This document shows positions 7,735-16,420 of a stretch of DNA of 64,000 bases, piece by piece. Position 1 is the first letter of the stretch. Each line of letters begins with the position of its first letter. The stretch comes from Thermosipho africanus Ob7 (GTDB taxonomy: Bacteria; Thermotogota; Thermotogae; Thermotogales; Fervidobacteriaceae): contig NZ_NKRG01000007.1 of the NCBI RefSeq assembly GCF_003351105.1, positions 1 to 64,000 on the forward strand. Direction: 5' to 3'. A program made the position numbers and the translations under genes. Below the pieces are notes generated by a model. That model had not been told where the DNA came from. It made no database searches and saw only the letters and a program-made list of their open reading frames with translations.

Positions 7735-8712
7735 ATGAAAAAAATAGTCATTTTTCTGTTATTATTTTCATTTATTTCTTTTTCAAACATTGTTATATTT
7801 ATATACCATCGCTTTGATGATGAAAGATACCCTACAACAAATACATGGACAAGTGAACTTGAAATGCATATAAATCTTGTCAAAAAGCTTGGGTATAAAA
7901 TTTGGACGCTTAAAGATTTAGAAGACTATGTATATGGAAACAAAGAAGAAGAAAATGCGGTTATATTCACTGTAGACGATGGATATGTTACAACATATAC
8001 AAAGGCATTTCCTGTTTTTAAAAAATATAATGTACCATTTTCTGTGTTTTTGTATTTTGGAGGAGTAGGTGTTTCAAAAGAATATTTAACATGGGATATG
8101 ATAAGAGAGATGGCGGAGTGGGGTGTTGAATTTGGTCATCATTCAACAACCCACGAAAAATTTCCGTTACTGCTTAAAAAGATGGATCTAGAAAGTTTTA
8201 AAAAATACTTTGAGGATGATTTAGTAAAGGGTCAAAAAATTTGGCAAGAAAAAATGAATACATCTCTAAAGTATTATGCATACCCGTATGGATACTATAA
8301 CGAAGAAATGATTGAAATATTAAAAAAATATGGTTTTAGACTTGCGTTTATACAGCTTTCTGGTCCATACAACAAACAAATTTCACCTTTTGAAATACCA
8401 AGAGAAGCGCTCCTTGAAGATTGGGCAACAGAGTCACATGTTCGATATGTTTTAAGTAGGCAGCCATTGATTTTGAAAGAAAAGCCATATTTTTGGAAAG
8501 ATGGAAAGCTTTATGTAAAAGCTAAATTGGATCCTTTTTATTCAAATCCAGTTGTGTATATTAGAGAAAAAGGAATTGTTGAAAGTACTTTTAAAGATGG
8601 ATATCTTCAGGCAGGTCCATTTGAAATAAACAATGATATAAACAGCTTGATGATAAGTGCAAGAGGAAAAGATAGAAAAGAATATGTAAGATACTATTTA
8701 ATCATAAAGTAG
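7735..8712 (+). CDS. secreted polysaccharide deacetylase family protein
   Basis: The 325-residue protein starts with a signal peptide (MKKIVIFLLLFSFISFS) and carries the NodB homology domain. The acid pair is in FTVDDGY (about 80-86), the metal-binding histidines in HHSTTHE (about 134-140), and the PYG turn is at about 185. It should remove N-acetyl (or O-acetyl) groups from an extracytoplasmic polysaccharide. After the NodB domain comes a C-terminal domain of about 85 residues of beta-rich character without a recognised name. It has a GAGGTG ribosome site and is followed after 13 bp by the aminotransferase gene. Substrate not determinable; peptidoglycan or an exopolysaccharide is likely. Confidence 0.85.
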   Translation: MKKIVIFLLLFSFISFSNIVIFIYHRFDDERYPTTNTWTSELEMHINLVKKLGYKIWTLKDLEDYVYGNKEEENAVIFTVDDGYVTTYTKAFPVFKKYNVPFSVFLYFGGVGVSKEYLTWDMIREMAEWGVEFGHHSTTHEKFPLLLKKMDLESFKKYFEDDLVKGQKIWQEKMNTSLKYYAYPYGYYNEEMIEILKKYGFRLAFIQLSGPYNKQISPFEIPREALLEDWATESHVRYVLSRQPLILKEKPYFWKDGKLYVKAKLDPFYSNPVVYIREKGIVESTFKDGYLQAGPFEINNDINSLMISARGKDRKEYVRYYLIIK

Positions 8713-8725
8713 GGAGGTCTTTCAA

Positions 8726-9847
8726 GTGAATATTATAGATGAAATATCGTCATCTAAAACACTGGAAATAAATGCTCTTGCATCAAAATTAAAAAGTGAA
8801 GGAAAGGATGTTATCAACCTAACAGCTGGTGAGCCAGATTTTCCAACCCCTGATGTTATAAAGCAAAAAGCACATGAGGCATTAGATATTAATTTTACAA
8901 GGTACACCGACAGTAAAGGAATTGTCCAACTTCGTGAAACTATCTCAAAAATTATGCAACAAAAAGGATTTAATTTTTCAAAAGACGAGATAATTGTAAC
9001 AAATGGAGGAAAACAGGCACTTTTTAATGCAGTTTTATCTACTGTTGATAAAGATGAAGAAGTTATATTGATTTCTCCTTACTGGGTAAGTTATCCTCCA
9101 ATGATAATGCTAGCTGGAGCAAGTATAAAAGTTTTAAATACAACTTTTGAAGAAGGTTTTGTTCCAAACATAGAAGAATTAAAAGCATTGATTTCGGATA
9201 AAACTAAGGCGATAATCATAAACTCTCCGAATAATCCAACCGGGGTTATCTATCCAGAAGAGGTATTAAGAAAGATTGCTGAAATTGCAAATAAAAATAA
9301 AATTTTTGTTTTAGCAGATGATGTTTACGATTCTCTTGTATACGATGGAAAATATACATCAATTGCAAATTTTGTTGACCCAGAATATCTTATATATATC
9401 AATGCATTTTCAAAATCTCATGCCATGACAGGTTGGAGAGTTGGATATATTGCTACAAAAAACAAAAAAATATACAAAAGAATAGCAAAAATTCAAGCTC
9501 ATACAACTTCATCTGTAAATTCAATTGCACAATATGCAGCATCTTTTGCACTAGAAGCTGATACTTCATATATGTTTGAAGAATTCAAAAAAAGAAGAGA
9601 TTTTACAATTGAAATGGCACAAAAAATTGGTCTTGAATTTGTAAAACCAAACGGTGCGTTTTACCTTTTCTTTAAATCTCCAATGGAAAATGATGAAGAG
9701 TTTTGTAAAAAGTTGCTTGAAGAAAAACTAGTTGCACTTGTTCCTGGAAGCGCATTTATGGCCCCAGGTTTTGTCCGAATGTCCTTTGCAAACTCTCTAG
9801 AAGCCATAAACGAAGCATTTAATAGAATAAAAGAGTTTTTAGAATAA
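8726..9847 (+). CDS. aspC: pyridoxal-phosphate aminotransferase, aspartate aminotransferase family
   Basis: The 373-residue class I fold-type I aminotransferase shows AGEPDFPTP, the PLP-contacting NSPNNPTG (166-173), the aspartate in VLADDVY, the Schiff-base lysine in FSKSHAMTGWRVGY (K230) and the C-terminal arginine in PGFVRMSFA. Members of this subgroup (AspC/AspB of thermophiles) transfer amino groups between aspartate or aromatic amino acids and 2-oxoglutarate. The GTG at 8726 follows GGGAGG by ten bases. Its stop is embedded in the terminator that begins at 9846. Confidence 0.92.
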   Translation: MNIIDEISSSKTLEINALASKLKSEGKDVINLTAGEPDFPTPDVIKQKAHEALDINFTRYTDSKGIVQLRETISKIMQQKGFNFSKDEIIVTNGGKQALFNAVLSTVDKDEEVILISPYWVSYPPMIMLAGASIKVLNTTFEEGFVPNIEELKALISDKTKAIIINSPNNPTGVIYPEEVLRKIAEIANKNKIFVLADDVYDSLVYDGKYTSIANFVDPEYLIYINAFSKSHAMTGWRVGYIATKNKKIYKRIAKIQAHTTSSVNSIAQYAASFALEADTSYMFEEFKKRRDFTIEMAQKIGLEFVKPNGAFYLFFKSPMENDEEFCKKLLEEKLVALVPGSAFMAPGFVRMSFANSLEAINEAFNRIKEFLE

Positions 9848-9870
9848 GGGCCATTGGCCCTTTATTTTTT
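9846..9870 (+). terminator. terminator after aspC
   Basis: GGGCC (9848-9852), loop ATT, GGCCC (9856-9860), extended by A/T pairs on both sides and followed by a T-rich run to 9870. The stem starts at the last base of the aspC stop codon. Confidence 0.8.
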
Positions 9871-9898
9871 GTGGTAGAATATCATTGAGGTGATTAAT

Positions 9899-10579
9899 TT
9901 GTTAGATGTAAGATTGGTCCCGACAAAAATTAAAGATTATCAAGCTATAGTTGTAATAGATGTCTTGCGGGCTACCACAACAATGATTACTGCTATTTCA
10001 AATGGAGCACAATTTTTAGTTCCAGTGGAAACAGTTGAACAAGCAAGAATTTATAGAAATGATGGTTTTTTACTATGTGGAGAAAGGGGTGGGGTAAAGC
10101 CAGAGGATTTTGACCTTGGAAATTCGCCTCTTGAATACACAAAAGATGTAGTTAAAGATAAAAAATTGGTTATAACCACCACAAACGGTACAAAAGCATT
10201 AGCAAAAGCAAGGGAGCATTCAAAAAATATAATTCTCGGTGCCTTTGTAAATTTTTCAAAAACTCTTGAATACATTAAAAAATTTGATGATATACTATTT
10301 GTATGTTCGGGAAATGACGGTGAAGAGTCCTTTGAAGATACTCAGGTAGCAGGTGCATTTATTGAAAAATTAGTGTTATTTAAAGAATATGAACTATCAG
10401 ATAGTGCTTTAATATCTCTAAATTTTTGGAAATCAATTAAAATGCCAAATTTTACAGGAAAGCATTCTCGTGTACTAAAAGCGTATGGCTTTAAAGATGA
10501 CATTATCTTTTCACAACAACTAGACATTTTCAACACAGTTGTGATTTACGATGGTGATAAGGTAATTAAAGGAGAGTAG
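9899..10579 (+). CDS. ComB family 2-phosphosulfolactate phosphatase-like protein
   Basis: The 226-residue protein carries the ComB family signatures VIDVLRATTT (about residues 20-29), CGERGG, the FDLGNSP motif, TTTNGT and VCSGNDGE. In methanogens ComB makes sulfolactate for coenzyme M synthesis. Bacteria such as this one have no coenzyme M, so the natural substrate is probably another phospho-acid. The TTG at 9899 sits six bases after GAGGTG; a GTG nine bases upstream would overlap that site. It is followed closely by the FecR-domain gene. Confidence 0.87.
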   Translation: MLDVRLVPTKIKDYQAIVVIDVLRATTTMITAISNGAQFLVPVETVEQARIYRNDGFLLCGERGGVKPEDFDLGNSPLEYTKDVVKDKKLVITTTNGTKALAKAREHSKNIILGAFVNFSKTLEYIKKFDDILFVCSGNDGEESFEDTQVAGAFIEKLVLFKEYELSDSALISLNFWKSIKMPNFTGKHSRVLKAYGFKDDIIFSQQLDIFNTVVIYDGDKVIKGE

Positions 10580-10584
10580 GGGAT

Positions 10585-11481
10585 ATGAAAAAAATTATAT
10601 TCTTGTTATCTTTAATACCTTTAATTTTGTTTTCAAATTCGTTTACATTGTTTACTGGAGAATCTACTACAATAAAAATTTTAAGCAAGGGAAATTTTAA
10701 AGTTTCGGTAATAGATGTACTAGGAGGTGTTTTACCAGAGGAAATTTTAATTGATGAGCTTTCTTTTAAAGATATTGCAACTATTACGTATATAGCGCCA
10801 ATTGTTCCAATGGATACTTATTTAAAATTAAAGGTAAATGATAAAACTATTGACTATAACTTTAAAGTAGTTGAGCCTTCTTTTCCTCAAGATGCTACAT
10901 TTGTAACGCTGGAAGAATTCAGTGGAAATGTAGCAATTTCCAAAGACGGTCAAAACTGGAGTCCTGTCTCAAAAAAGGAAAAATTATATGAAGGTATCAT
11001 CTTAAAAACTCTTGATAACTCGTATGCAGTAATTTCTGGAAATTGGGGTAAGTTATATGTAAAACCAAATAGCACAGTGAAAATTTTGAGAAGTAGAAGC
11101 AATAATGAGGATTTTGACTTTATAGTGGAAGTAGAAAAAGGCGAAGTAATTGCAGATGTTTTAAAGTTTATAATGTCAAAATCAAGGTTTCAGATAAAGA
11201 AAGATTCTGTAACGGCAGGTGTTCGTGGAACAAGGTTTGGAGTCAAAGATAATAACTGGTTTGTCTTTGAAGGAACAGTTTATCTTTTCAATGGAAATAG
11301 ACTAATAAGTCTTGGTGCAAAAAAACTTGTAAAGGTAATTGGAAATACGTTTGAAAATCCACAAGATTTTGAAGAAGAATTTGAAACATACATAGATACT
11401 TTTGACAAGCTATTTGAAGATTTAGAAGAGGAAATTGACAAACAAATGGAGGAGTGGGACATTGAACTACCAGGTATTTAA
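10585..11481 (+). CDS. exported FecR-domain protein
   Basis: This 298-residue protein has a signal peptide (MKKIIFLLSLIPLILFS) and no later membrane segment. Residues about 110-255 form a FecR-like domain: WSPVSKKEKLYEG, the SYAVISGNWGKLYVKPNST strand pair, VEKGEVIADV and the core TAGVRGTRFGV. The final 45 residues are strongly acidic and helical. FecR domains in such secreted proteins probably serve as a beta-rich binding scaffold. No sigma factor or TonB receptor is nearby, so iron signalling is unlikely. Its 3' end overlaps the next gene by 20 bp and it shares an operon with a cell-wall synthase. Confidence 0.75.
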   Translation: MKKIIFLLSLIPLILFSNSFTLFTGESTTIKILSKGNFKVSVIDVLGGVLPEEILIDELSFKDIATITYIAPIVPMDTYLKLKVNDKTIDYNFKVVEPSFPQDATFVTLEEFSGNVAISKDGQNWSPVSKKEKLYEGIILKTLDNSYAVISGNWGKLYVKPNSTVKILRSRSNNEDFDFIVEVEKGEVIADVLKFIMSKSRFQIKKDSVTAGVRGTRFGVKDNNWFVFEGTVYLFNGNRLISLGAKKLVKVIGNTFENPQDFEEEFETYIDTFDKLFEDLEEEIDKQMEEWDIELPGI

Positions 11482-12037
11482 AACCTCTGGAGCTCTTGCG
11501 ACCAATACATATGTCTTTGAAAATGAGGGCAAGACCTACGTTGTAGATCCTGGATTTGGTATTGGCAAATTTGTATCTGACAAAGAAGTATATGTTCTTT
11601 TAACCCATGGACATTTTGATCACATTATGGGACTTTCTGAATTAAATGTTAAAAAAATCTTTATTTCTAAAGAAGATAAAGAAATGTTAACTAATCCATC
11701 TTTAAATTTTTCACAGTTGTTTGGTCAGGGTTTTTCTTTTAATGGCGATGTTGAAGATATAGACGAACATTTTGAAACTATTAAAGCGCCAGGACATACG
11801 ATGGGATCGAGGATAATTATAATTGATGATCTAATTTTTACAGGAGATACGGTTTTTTGTAGTACAATAGGTAGAGTTGATCTTTCAGGCTCAAGAGAAA
11901 AAATGATAGAAACGTTGAAAACTTTGAACGAAAGATTTTCTAAGATGGACAAAAATTTAAAAATTCTACCTGGTCATAATGAGCAATGTACCATTAAAAC
12001 TCTTTTTAAAATAAATCCATACTTTAAAACGAGGTAG
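11462..12037 (+). CDS. metallo-beta-lactamase fold hydrolase (glyoxalase II-like)
   Basis: The 191-residue protein has the metal-site motifs of the metallo-beta-lactamase superfamily in order: THGHFDH (about 53-59), APGHT, TGDT and PGHNE. The compact size and lack of a C-terminal helical domain match the small YcbL/glyoxalase II-like hydrolases. The preferred start is the TTG at 11462, nine bases behind GGAGG. An earlier in-frame TTG at 11435 has no ribosome site. It overlaps the FecR-domain gene by 20 bp and is followed by the PBP gene 4 bp later. The substrate, a thioester or other, is not readable. Confidence 0.85.
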   Translation: MNYQVFKTSGALATNTYVFENEGKTYVVDPGFGIGKFVSDKEVYVLLTHGHFDHIMGLSELNVKKIFISKEDKEMLTNPSLNFSQLFGQGFSFNGDVEDIDEHFETIKAPGHTMGSRIIIIDDLIFTGDTVFCSTIGRVDLSGSREKMIETLKTLNERFSKMDKNLKILPGHNEQCTIKTLFKINPYFKTR

Positions 12038-12040
12038 TAA

Positions 12041-13948
12041 ATGAGATACGTTATAGCTTTCTTAATAGGTTTTTCACTAGTGTTTTTTTCACTGCTTTTT
12101 TTATACACAAATATCACTAAGAATCTTCCTGAGCCAGAAACTAAAATTCCATCCAGCCTTATTATAGAGTATGCAGATGGAACACCTTTTTATTTTCCAA
12201 GAGCCTACTGGTACAATCTAGATGAATATCCAGAAAAACTCATCACTGCGCTCATAATTTCTGAAGATGAAGACTTTTTCAATCATCCAGGTATAGATAT
12301 CTTTGGAATGCTAAGGGGGATCTTTTATACCGTTGTAAAAAAAGATGTCCAGGGTGGGAGCACACTGACTCAACAGCTTGCAAGAAGTTTATATTTAACA
12401 CAAGCAAGAACAATTGAAAGAAAAATAAAGGAAATATTTATAGCAATTTATCTAGAAAAGATAAGAACAAAGGAAGAATTACTTGAATTATATCTCAACA
12501 GTGCTTATATGGGAAATGGAATATATGGTTTCGGTACAGCCGCAAAGTATTATTTTAATAAAGATCCAAAAGATCTTAATCTTGCAGAGATTGCCCTGTT
12601 AGTCAATACTGTAAAATCTCCTGAAAATTTCAATCCTCAAGATTTAAAGGGAAGATATAAAAGAGCGGAAATAGTCCTAAAAAGGTTATTGAATGAAGGA
12701 GTAATTTCAACGAGTGATTATGAAAAATATGCTAAAATGCTTCCAAATGTACGCTCATACAACGTAATCGAATCAAAGTACATTGAAGAAGTCTTTTGGA
12801 GAGTTATAAGTGAACTAGAAGAAATAGGTTTTTCACTTGATACACTTAGAAAGGGTTTCACTGTTAAAACCACACTCGACAAAGACTATCAAGCTTTACT
12901 TGAAAAAAACTTAGGTAAGAACAATGCTGGAATAATTTTAAATTATAGAACTGGAGAAATATTGGGATATTATGGTAAAGGTGTTGATAATGGAAGAAGA
13001 CAAATAGGTTCTTTAGTTAAGCCATTTTATTATTACAAAGCTTTACTAGAAGGTTTTAATCCAGACTCTAAACTTTTTGATTTACCTATTAAAATAGGAG
13101 ATTGGACTCCAAAAAATTTTGAAAAAAATTATTACGGTCAAACTACTCTCAAGCAAGCACTTATTCATTCAAGAAATATACCATCAGTTAATCTGTATTT
13201 AATGCTTGGTGATATTGTTGTGCGTGATTTTTTGAAAAACAAGCTAAAAATAGATGGTTATTATCCAGAGGATTTAACACTTGCACTTGGAACAATTGAA
13301 ACATCGCATGAGGAAATTGCAAAGGGCTTTTCTGGAATATTTAACAGTGGGGTTGTTGTAAAGCCTCACATTGTAGACGAAGTTATTAACTACAATGGTA
13401 TTGTACAGTACAAAGCAAGTCCGAGAATAGTTAATGTAATTCCTTCCTCAAAAAGGAGCACTATGGAAGCAAGTTATTTGATGATTAATCTACTCAAAGA
13501 TGTCGTAAAATATGGAACAGGTGTTAGAGCATACATAGATGGTAGGGAAATTGCGGGGAAAACTGGTACGGCGGAACAATTTGCATGGTTTATGGGTGCA
13601 GATGGCGAAAAAATGATGATTATTTCACAGAATGGAAAAGATCTACTTGGTGGAAGAGATGTTGCACCTATCTGGCGTAAAATTGCATTAAATACAGATA
13701 TAGGGAAAACTCCTTTTGTAATAAGCTCAACATATAGAAAATTAAATGTAATTAGAAATGATCCTATGAAATACATTGACTATGAATACCTATACAACAT
13801 GATAAAAGAAGGCACTCTGACAATTGAAGAGCTTGCAGATATCTTAAAAACTTTTGATGAAGATTCACTTCTTGAATTTCTTTCATACATGAATACGGTT
13901 TCTCAAGAGATTACAATAACTTTATGGAATATGCTTGGAGGTGGTTAA
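12041..13948 (+). CDS. class A penicillin-binding protein (glycosyltransferase/transpeptidase)
   Basis: This is a 635-residue bifunctional peptidoglycan synthase. A membrane anchor lies at residues 3-22. The GT51 domain shows EDEDFFNHPG (E75), GGSTLTQQLAR and LNSAYMGNGIYG. The transpeptidase domain carries SLVK (S324/K327), SRN (377-379) and KTG (507-509), so all catalytic motifs are present. The transpeptidase part is short and has an extra C-terminal tail of about 75 residues. It polymerises lipid II and cross-links the stem peptides at the outer face of the inner membrane. The gene follows the hydrolase by 4 bp and is coupled to the enolase-domain gene. Confidence 0.93.
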   Translation: MRYVIAFLIGFSLVFFSLLFLYTNITKNLPEPETKIPSSLIIEYADGTPFYFPRAYWYNLDEYPEKLITALIISEDEDFFNHPGIDIFGMLRGIFYTVVKKDVQGGSTLTQQLARSLYLTQARTIERKIKEIFIAIYLEKIRTKEELLELYLNSAYMGNGIYGFGTAAKYYFNKDPKDLNLAEIALLVNTVKSPENFNPQDLKGRYKRAEIVLKRLLNEGVISTSDYEKYAKMLPNVRSYNVIESKYIEEVFWRVISELEEIGFSLDTLRKGFTVKTTLDKDYQALLEKNLGKNNAGIILNYRTGEILGYYGKGVDNGRRQIGSLVKPFYYYKALLEGFNPDSKLFDLPIKIGDWTPKNFEKNYYGQTTLKQALIHSRNIPSVNLYLMLGDIVVRDFLKNKLKIDGYYPEDLTLALGTIETSHEEIAKGFSGIFNSGVVVKPHIVDEVINYNGIVQYKASPRIVNVIPSSKRSTMEASYLMINLLKDVVKYGTGVRAYIDGREIAGKTGTAEQFAWFMGADGEKMMIISQNGKDLLGGRDVAPIWRKIALNTDIGKTPFVISSTYRKLNVIRNDPMKYIDYEYLYNMIKEGTLTIEELADILKTFDEDSLLEFLSYMNTVSQEITITLWNMLGGG

Positions 13949-13949
13949 G

Positions 13950-14489
13950 TTGAAGTTCTTTTATAGTCTTAAAAAAGCAGATTTTGGAGAGTATGTAGTA
14001 ATAGAAATTACAGATGACAAGAATATTGGGAAAGGAGCAATCATACCTGAAAGATCAAAAGGAGAAAATTATAAAACGATAATGGGAGCTATTGAAGAAT
14101 ACAGATATATTGTAGAAAAAGCTAATATAGAAGATGCATTTGAAATTCCATATAAACTTGAAAAGTATTTTCCAAATCATCCAAAGGTTATCTTTGCAAT
14201 AGATGCAGCATTCAAAGAACTTTATTCTAAAACATACAATATTCCACTTGTTAAACTAATCGGTCAGGAAAACGTTCAAGAATGTAAGGAACCCATAGAA
14301 CAAGAAAAGGTCTTTCCAGAAGAGTATGGATTTATTGATATAGTAAAGGTTTTACCAAAAGTTTATCTTGAAGACTCAACATTTGTTTTAACAAAATATC
14401 CTGAGGGGGAAATGTTTGAAGTTTTAAAGGCGCTTTCAACAAATTATAAATACGTGGAAGTTTTAAGTTATAAAGATAGGTTCATATAG
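13950..14489 (+). CDS. stand-alone N-terminal domain of the enolase superfamily (muconate lactonizing enzyme-like), barrel missing
   Basis: The 179-residue protein resembles the capping domain of dipeptide epimerases and related enolase-superfamily enzymes: IGKGAIIPERSKGEN, then the helix and loop AIDAAFKELYSKTYNIPLVKLIG. A complete enzyme would continue about 220 residues into a TIM barrel with Lys and metal-binding Asp/Glu. Here only about 60 unrelated residues follow before a stop and a clear terminator. The TTG at 13950 lies five bases behind GGAGGTGG, and the frame starts right after the PBP stop. Relatives of the full enzyme epimerise L-Ala-D-Glu from murein, so the PBP context is suggestive. 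It could be a decayed enzyme or a functional lone domain. Confidence 0.65.
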   Translation: MKFFYSLKKADFGEYVVIEITDDKNIGKGAIIPERSKGENYKTIMGAIEEYRYIVEKANIEDAFEIPYKLEKYFPNHPKVIFAIDAAFKELYSKTYNIPLVKLIGQENVQECKEPIEQEKVFPEEYGFIDIVKVLPKVYLEDSTFVLTKYPEGEMFEVLKALSTNYKYVEVLSYKDRFI

Positions 14490-14509
14490 AAAGTAAATAT
14501 TACTTAATT

Positions 14510-14542
14510 TAGAGCATCCAATCTAGGATGCTCTATTTTTTT
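14510..14542 (+). terminator. terminator of the comB-FecR-MBL-PBP operon
   Basis: AGAGCATCC (14511-14519), loop AATCTA, GGATGCTCT (14526-14534), followed by ATTTTTTT. This is a canonical intrinsic terminator 20 bp after the enolase-domain stop. Confidence 0.9.
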
Positions 14543-14600
14543 AAAATATATGGCTTTTTATGTTTTAACTTTTAAATTTTTTATTTTTCTTTATACTATC

Positions 14601-14654
14601 TTAACATTTCAGATTTTACAGGATTATAATTGTAAACATTTACATTGGTATAAT
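14601..14654 (+). promoter_or_regulatory. promoter and LacI-type operator of the mannan/glucan oligosaccharide operon
   Basis: TTAACA (14601-14606) and TATAAT (14625-14630) are 18 bp apart. Directly behind lies the perfect inverted repeat TGTAAA-CA-TTTACA (14631-14644), close to the LacI-family consensus TGNAANCGNTTNCA except for the central CA. A second TATAAT follows at 14649-14654. The site would block initiation. The LacI-family gene of the same operon (22575) is the likely reader. Confidence 0.65.
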
Positions 14655-14719
14655 TCAAATGTAGTCTTGTGTAGCAAGTATTTTAAGCCTATATTTATAC
14701 TTTAAAAGGAGGGGGTAGT

Positions 14720-16402
14720 ATGAAAAAGATTTTCACACTTTTGGTAATTTTGTCAGTATTTGCATTAGTCGTTTTTGCAGATGATGTTGTTTACAAAAGG
14801 GATGAAACATTGTATGCTGGAGGAGGTCTTTGGGCGCCACCATCAAACTGGAACCCAATTACTCCATGGAATGCTGTAACAGGAACTGTTGGTTTGATTT
14901 ATGAAACACTTTTTGCATATGATCCTTTAAAAGACGAAATGATTCCTTGGCTTGCTGAAAGCGGAAAATGGACATCAAGTAATACCTATGAAATCAAAAT
15001 TAGAAAAGGCGTAAGATGGCACGATGGTTATCCATTCACTTCAAAAGATGTGAAATTTACATTCGAAATTGCAAAAAAATACTCTGAAATTTCCTACAGC
15101 TCAATATGGACTTGGCTTTCAAAAGTAGAAACTCCTGATCCTTACACAGTTGTTTTCACATTTGATTCTCCAAGATACCATGAATGGACCTACCAACTTT
15201 ATCAACTTCCTATCATTCCTGAACACATTTGGGCAAATCGCACAAAAGAAGAAATATTAAGTGGTTCAAATGAGAAATCAATCGGAACAGGTCCTTACCT
15301 ATTTGAGACTTACAGTGATGATAGAATGGTTTACCTTAGAAATGAAGATTGGTGGGGAATTGATGTATTTGGAAAACCAAAACCAAAAAGAGTTGTATAT
15401 CTAAGAGTTTTGAGTAATAATGTAGCACTTGGAATGATAATGAAAGGTGAACTTGATATCTCAAACTTCTTCCTTCCAGGTATCCCAACCTTGAAGAAAA
15501 TGTACAGCACAGTACATACATGGTACGATAATAAACCATATATGCTTTCAGACAATACAGCTTTCTTATTCTTAAACACAACGAAAAAACCACTTGATGA
15601 TCCAAAACTAAGAAGAGCACTTGCATTTGCAATAAATCCAGCAGTTATATCAGAAAAAGTATTTGAAGGGCAAGTTCTTACATCAAATCCTGTTGGATTC
15701 TTACCAGTTAAAGGTTGGATGAAGTTCTATCCAGAAAATGCAGTAAAAAAATATGGATTCAGGCCTGATAAAGAAATGGCTAAAAAATTACTTGATGAAG
15801 CAGGATACAAAGATGTAAATAATGATGGATTCAGGGAAACTCCAGATGGAAAGCCATTTAAATTTGATATAATTGTTCCATTTGGTTGGACAGACTGGAT
15901 GGAATCTATAAAGATAATTGCAGCACAATTTAGAGAAATTGGTATAAATGCTGAAGCAAAATTCCCAGATTACAGTAAGTATTGGGAAGATTTAACAAGT
16001 GGAAAATTTGATATGGCTATAAATAACTTCAATAGTAATTTGACTGCAACTCCATGGACTATGTATAACTGGTTGTTCAATTCAAATATAGATAAATACA
16101 TGTACAATGGAAACTTTGGAAGATATGTAAATCAAGAATTGTTTGATCTTATTACACAAATGAATATGACACCAATGGATGATATCCAAGCAAACAAGGA
16201 AATTACAGAAAAAATAGCAACTATATTCCTTAATGAAATGCCAGCAATTCCACTTTGGTTTAATGGTCTTTGGTTCCAAGCAAGTACTCAGGTATGGAAG
16301 AATTGGCCAAGCGAAAAGAATCCATATGCCTATCCAGTCACTTGGGCAGGAAGATGGCAAACTGGTGGAGTTATGATGTTATTAGGGCTTGATAATAAAT
16401 AA
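14720..16402 (+). CDS. ABC transporter substrate-binding protein, family 5 (oligosaccharide/oligopeptide type)
   Basis: The 560-residue periplasmic solute-binding protein has a signal peptide (MKKIFTLLVILSVFALVVFA) and the family 5 hallmark KIRKGVRWHDGYPFTSKDV (about 95-113) and GTGPY. In Thermotogales proteins of this class carry mannobiose, cellobiose or other beta-linked oligosaccharides instead of peptides. The four ABC genes and glycosidases behind it support that. It is the first gene behind the operator, with the strong ribosome site AGGAGGGGG. Ligand identity (mannan or glucan oligomers) is inferred from neighbours. Confidence 0.92.
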   Translation: MKKIFTLLVILSVFALVVFADDVVYKRDETLYAGGGLWAPPSNWNPITPWNAVTGTVGLIYETLFAYDPLKDEMIPWLAESGKWTSSNTYEIKIRKGVRWHDGYPFTSKDVKFTFEIAKKYSEISYSSIWTWLSKVETPDPYTVVFTFDSPRYHEWTYQLYQLPIIPEHIWANRTKEEILSGSNEKSIGTGPYLFETYSDDRMVYLRNEDWWGIDVFGKPKPKRVVYLRVLSNNVALGMIMKGELDISNFFLPGIPTLKKMYSTVHTWYDNKPYMLSDNTAFLFLNTTKKPLDDPKLRRALAFAINPAVISEKVFEGQVLTSNPVGFLPVKGWMKFYPENAVKKYGFRPDKEMAKKLLDEAGYKDVNNDGFRETPDGKPFKFDIIVPFGWTDWMESIKIIAAQFREIGINAEAKFPDYSKYWEDLTSGKFDMAINNFNSNLTATPWTMYNWLFNSNIDKYMYNGNFGRYVNQELFDLITQMNMTPMDDIQANKEITEKIATIFLNEMPAIPLWFNGLWFQASTQVWKNWPSEKNPYAYPVTWAGRWQTGGVMMLLGLDNK

Positions 16403-16420
16403 TTCTAAGAGGTGTATCAG

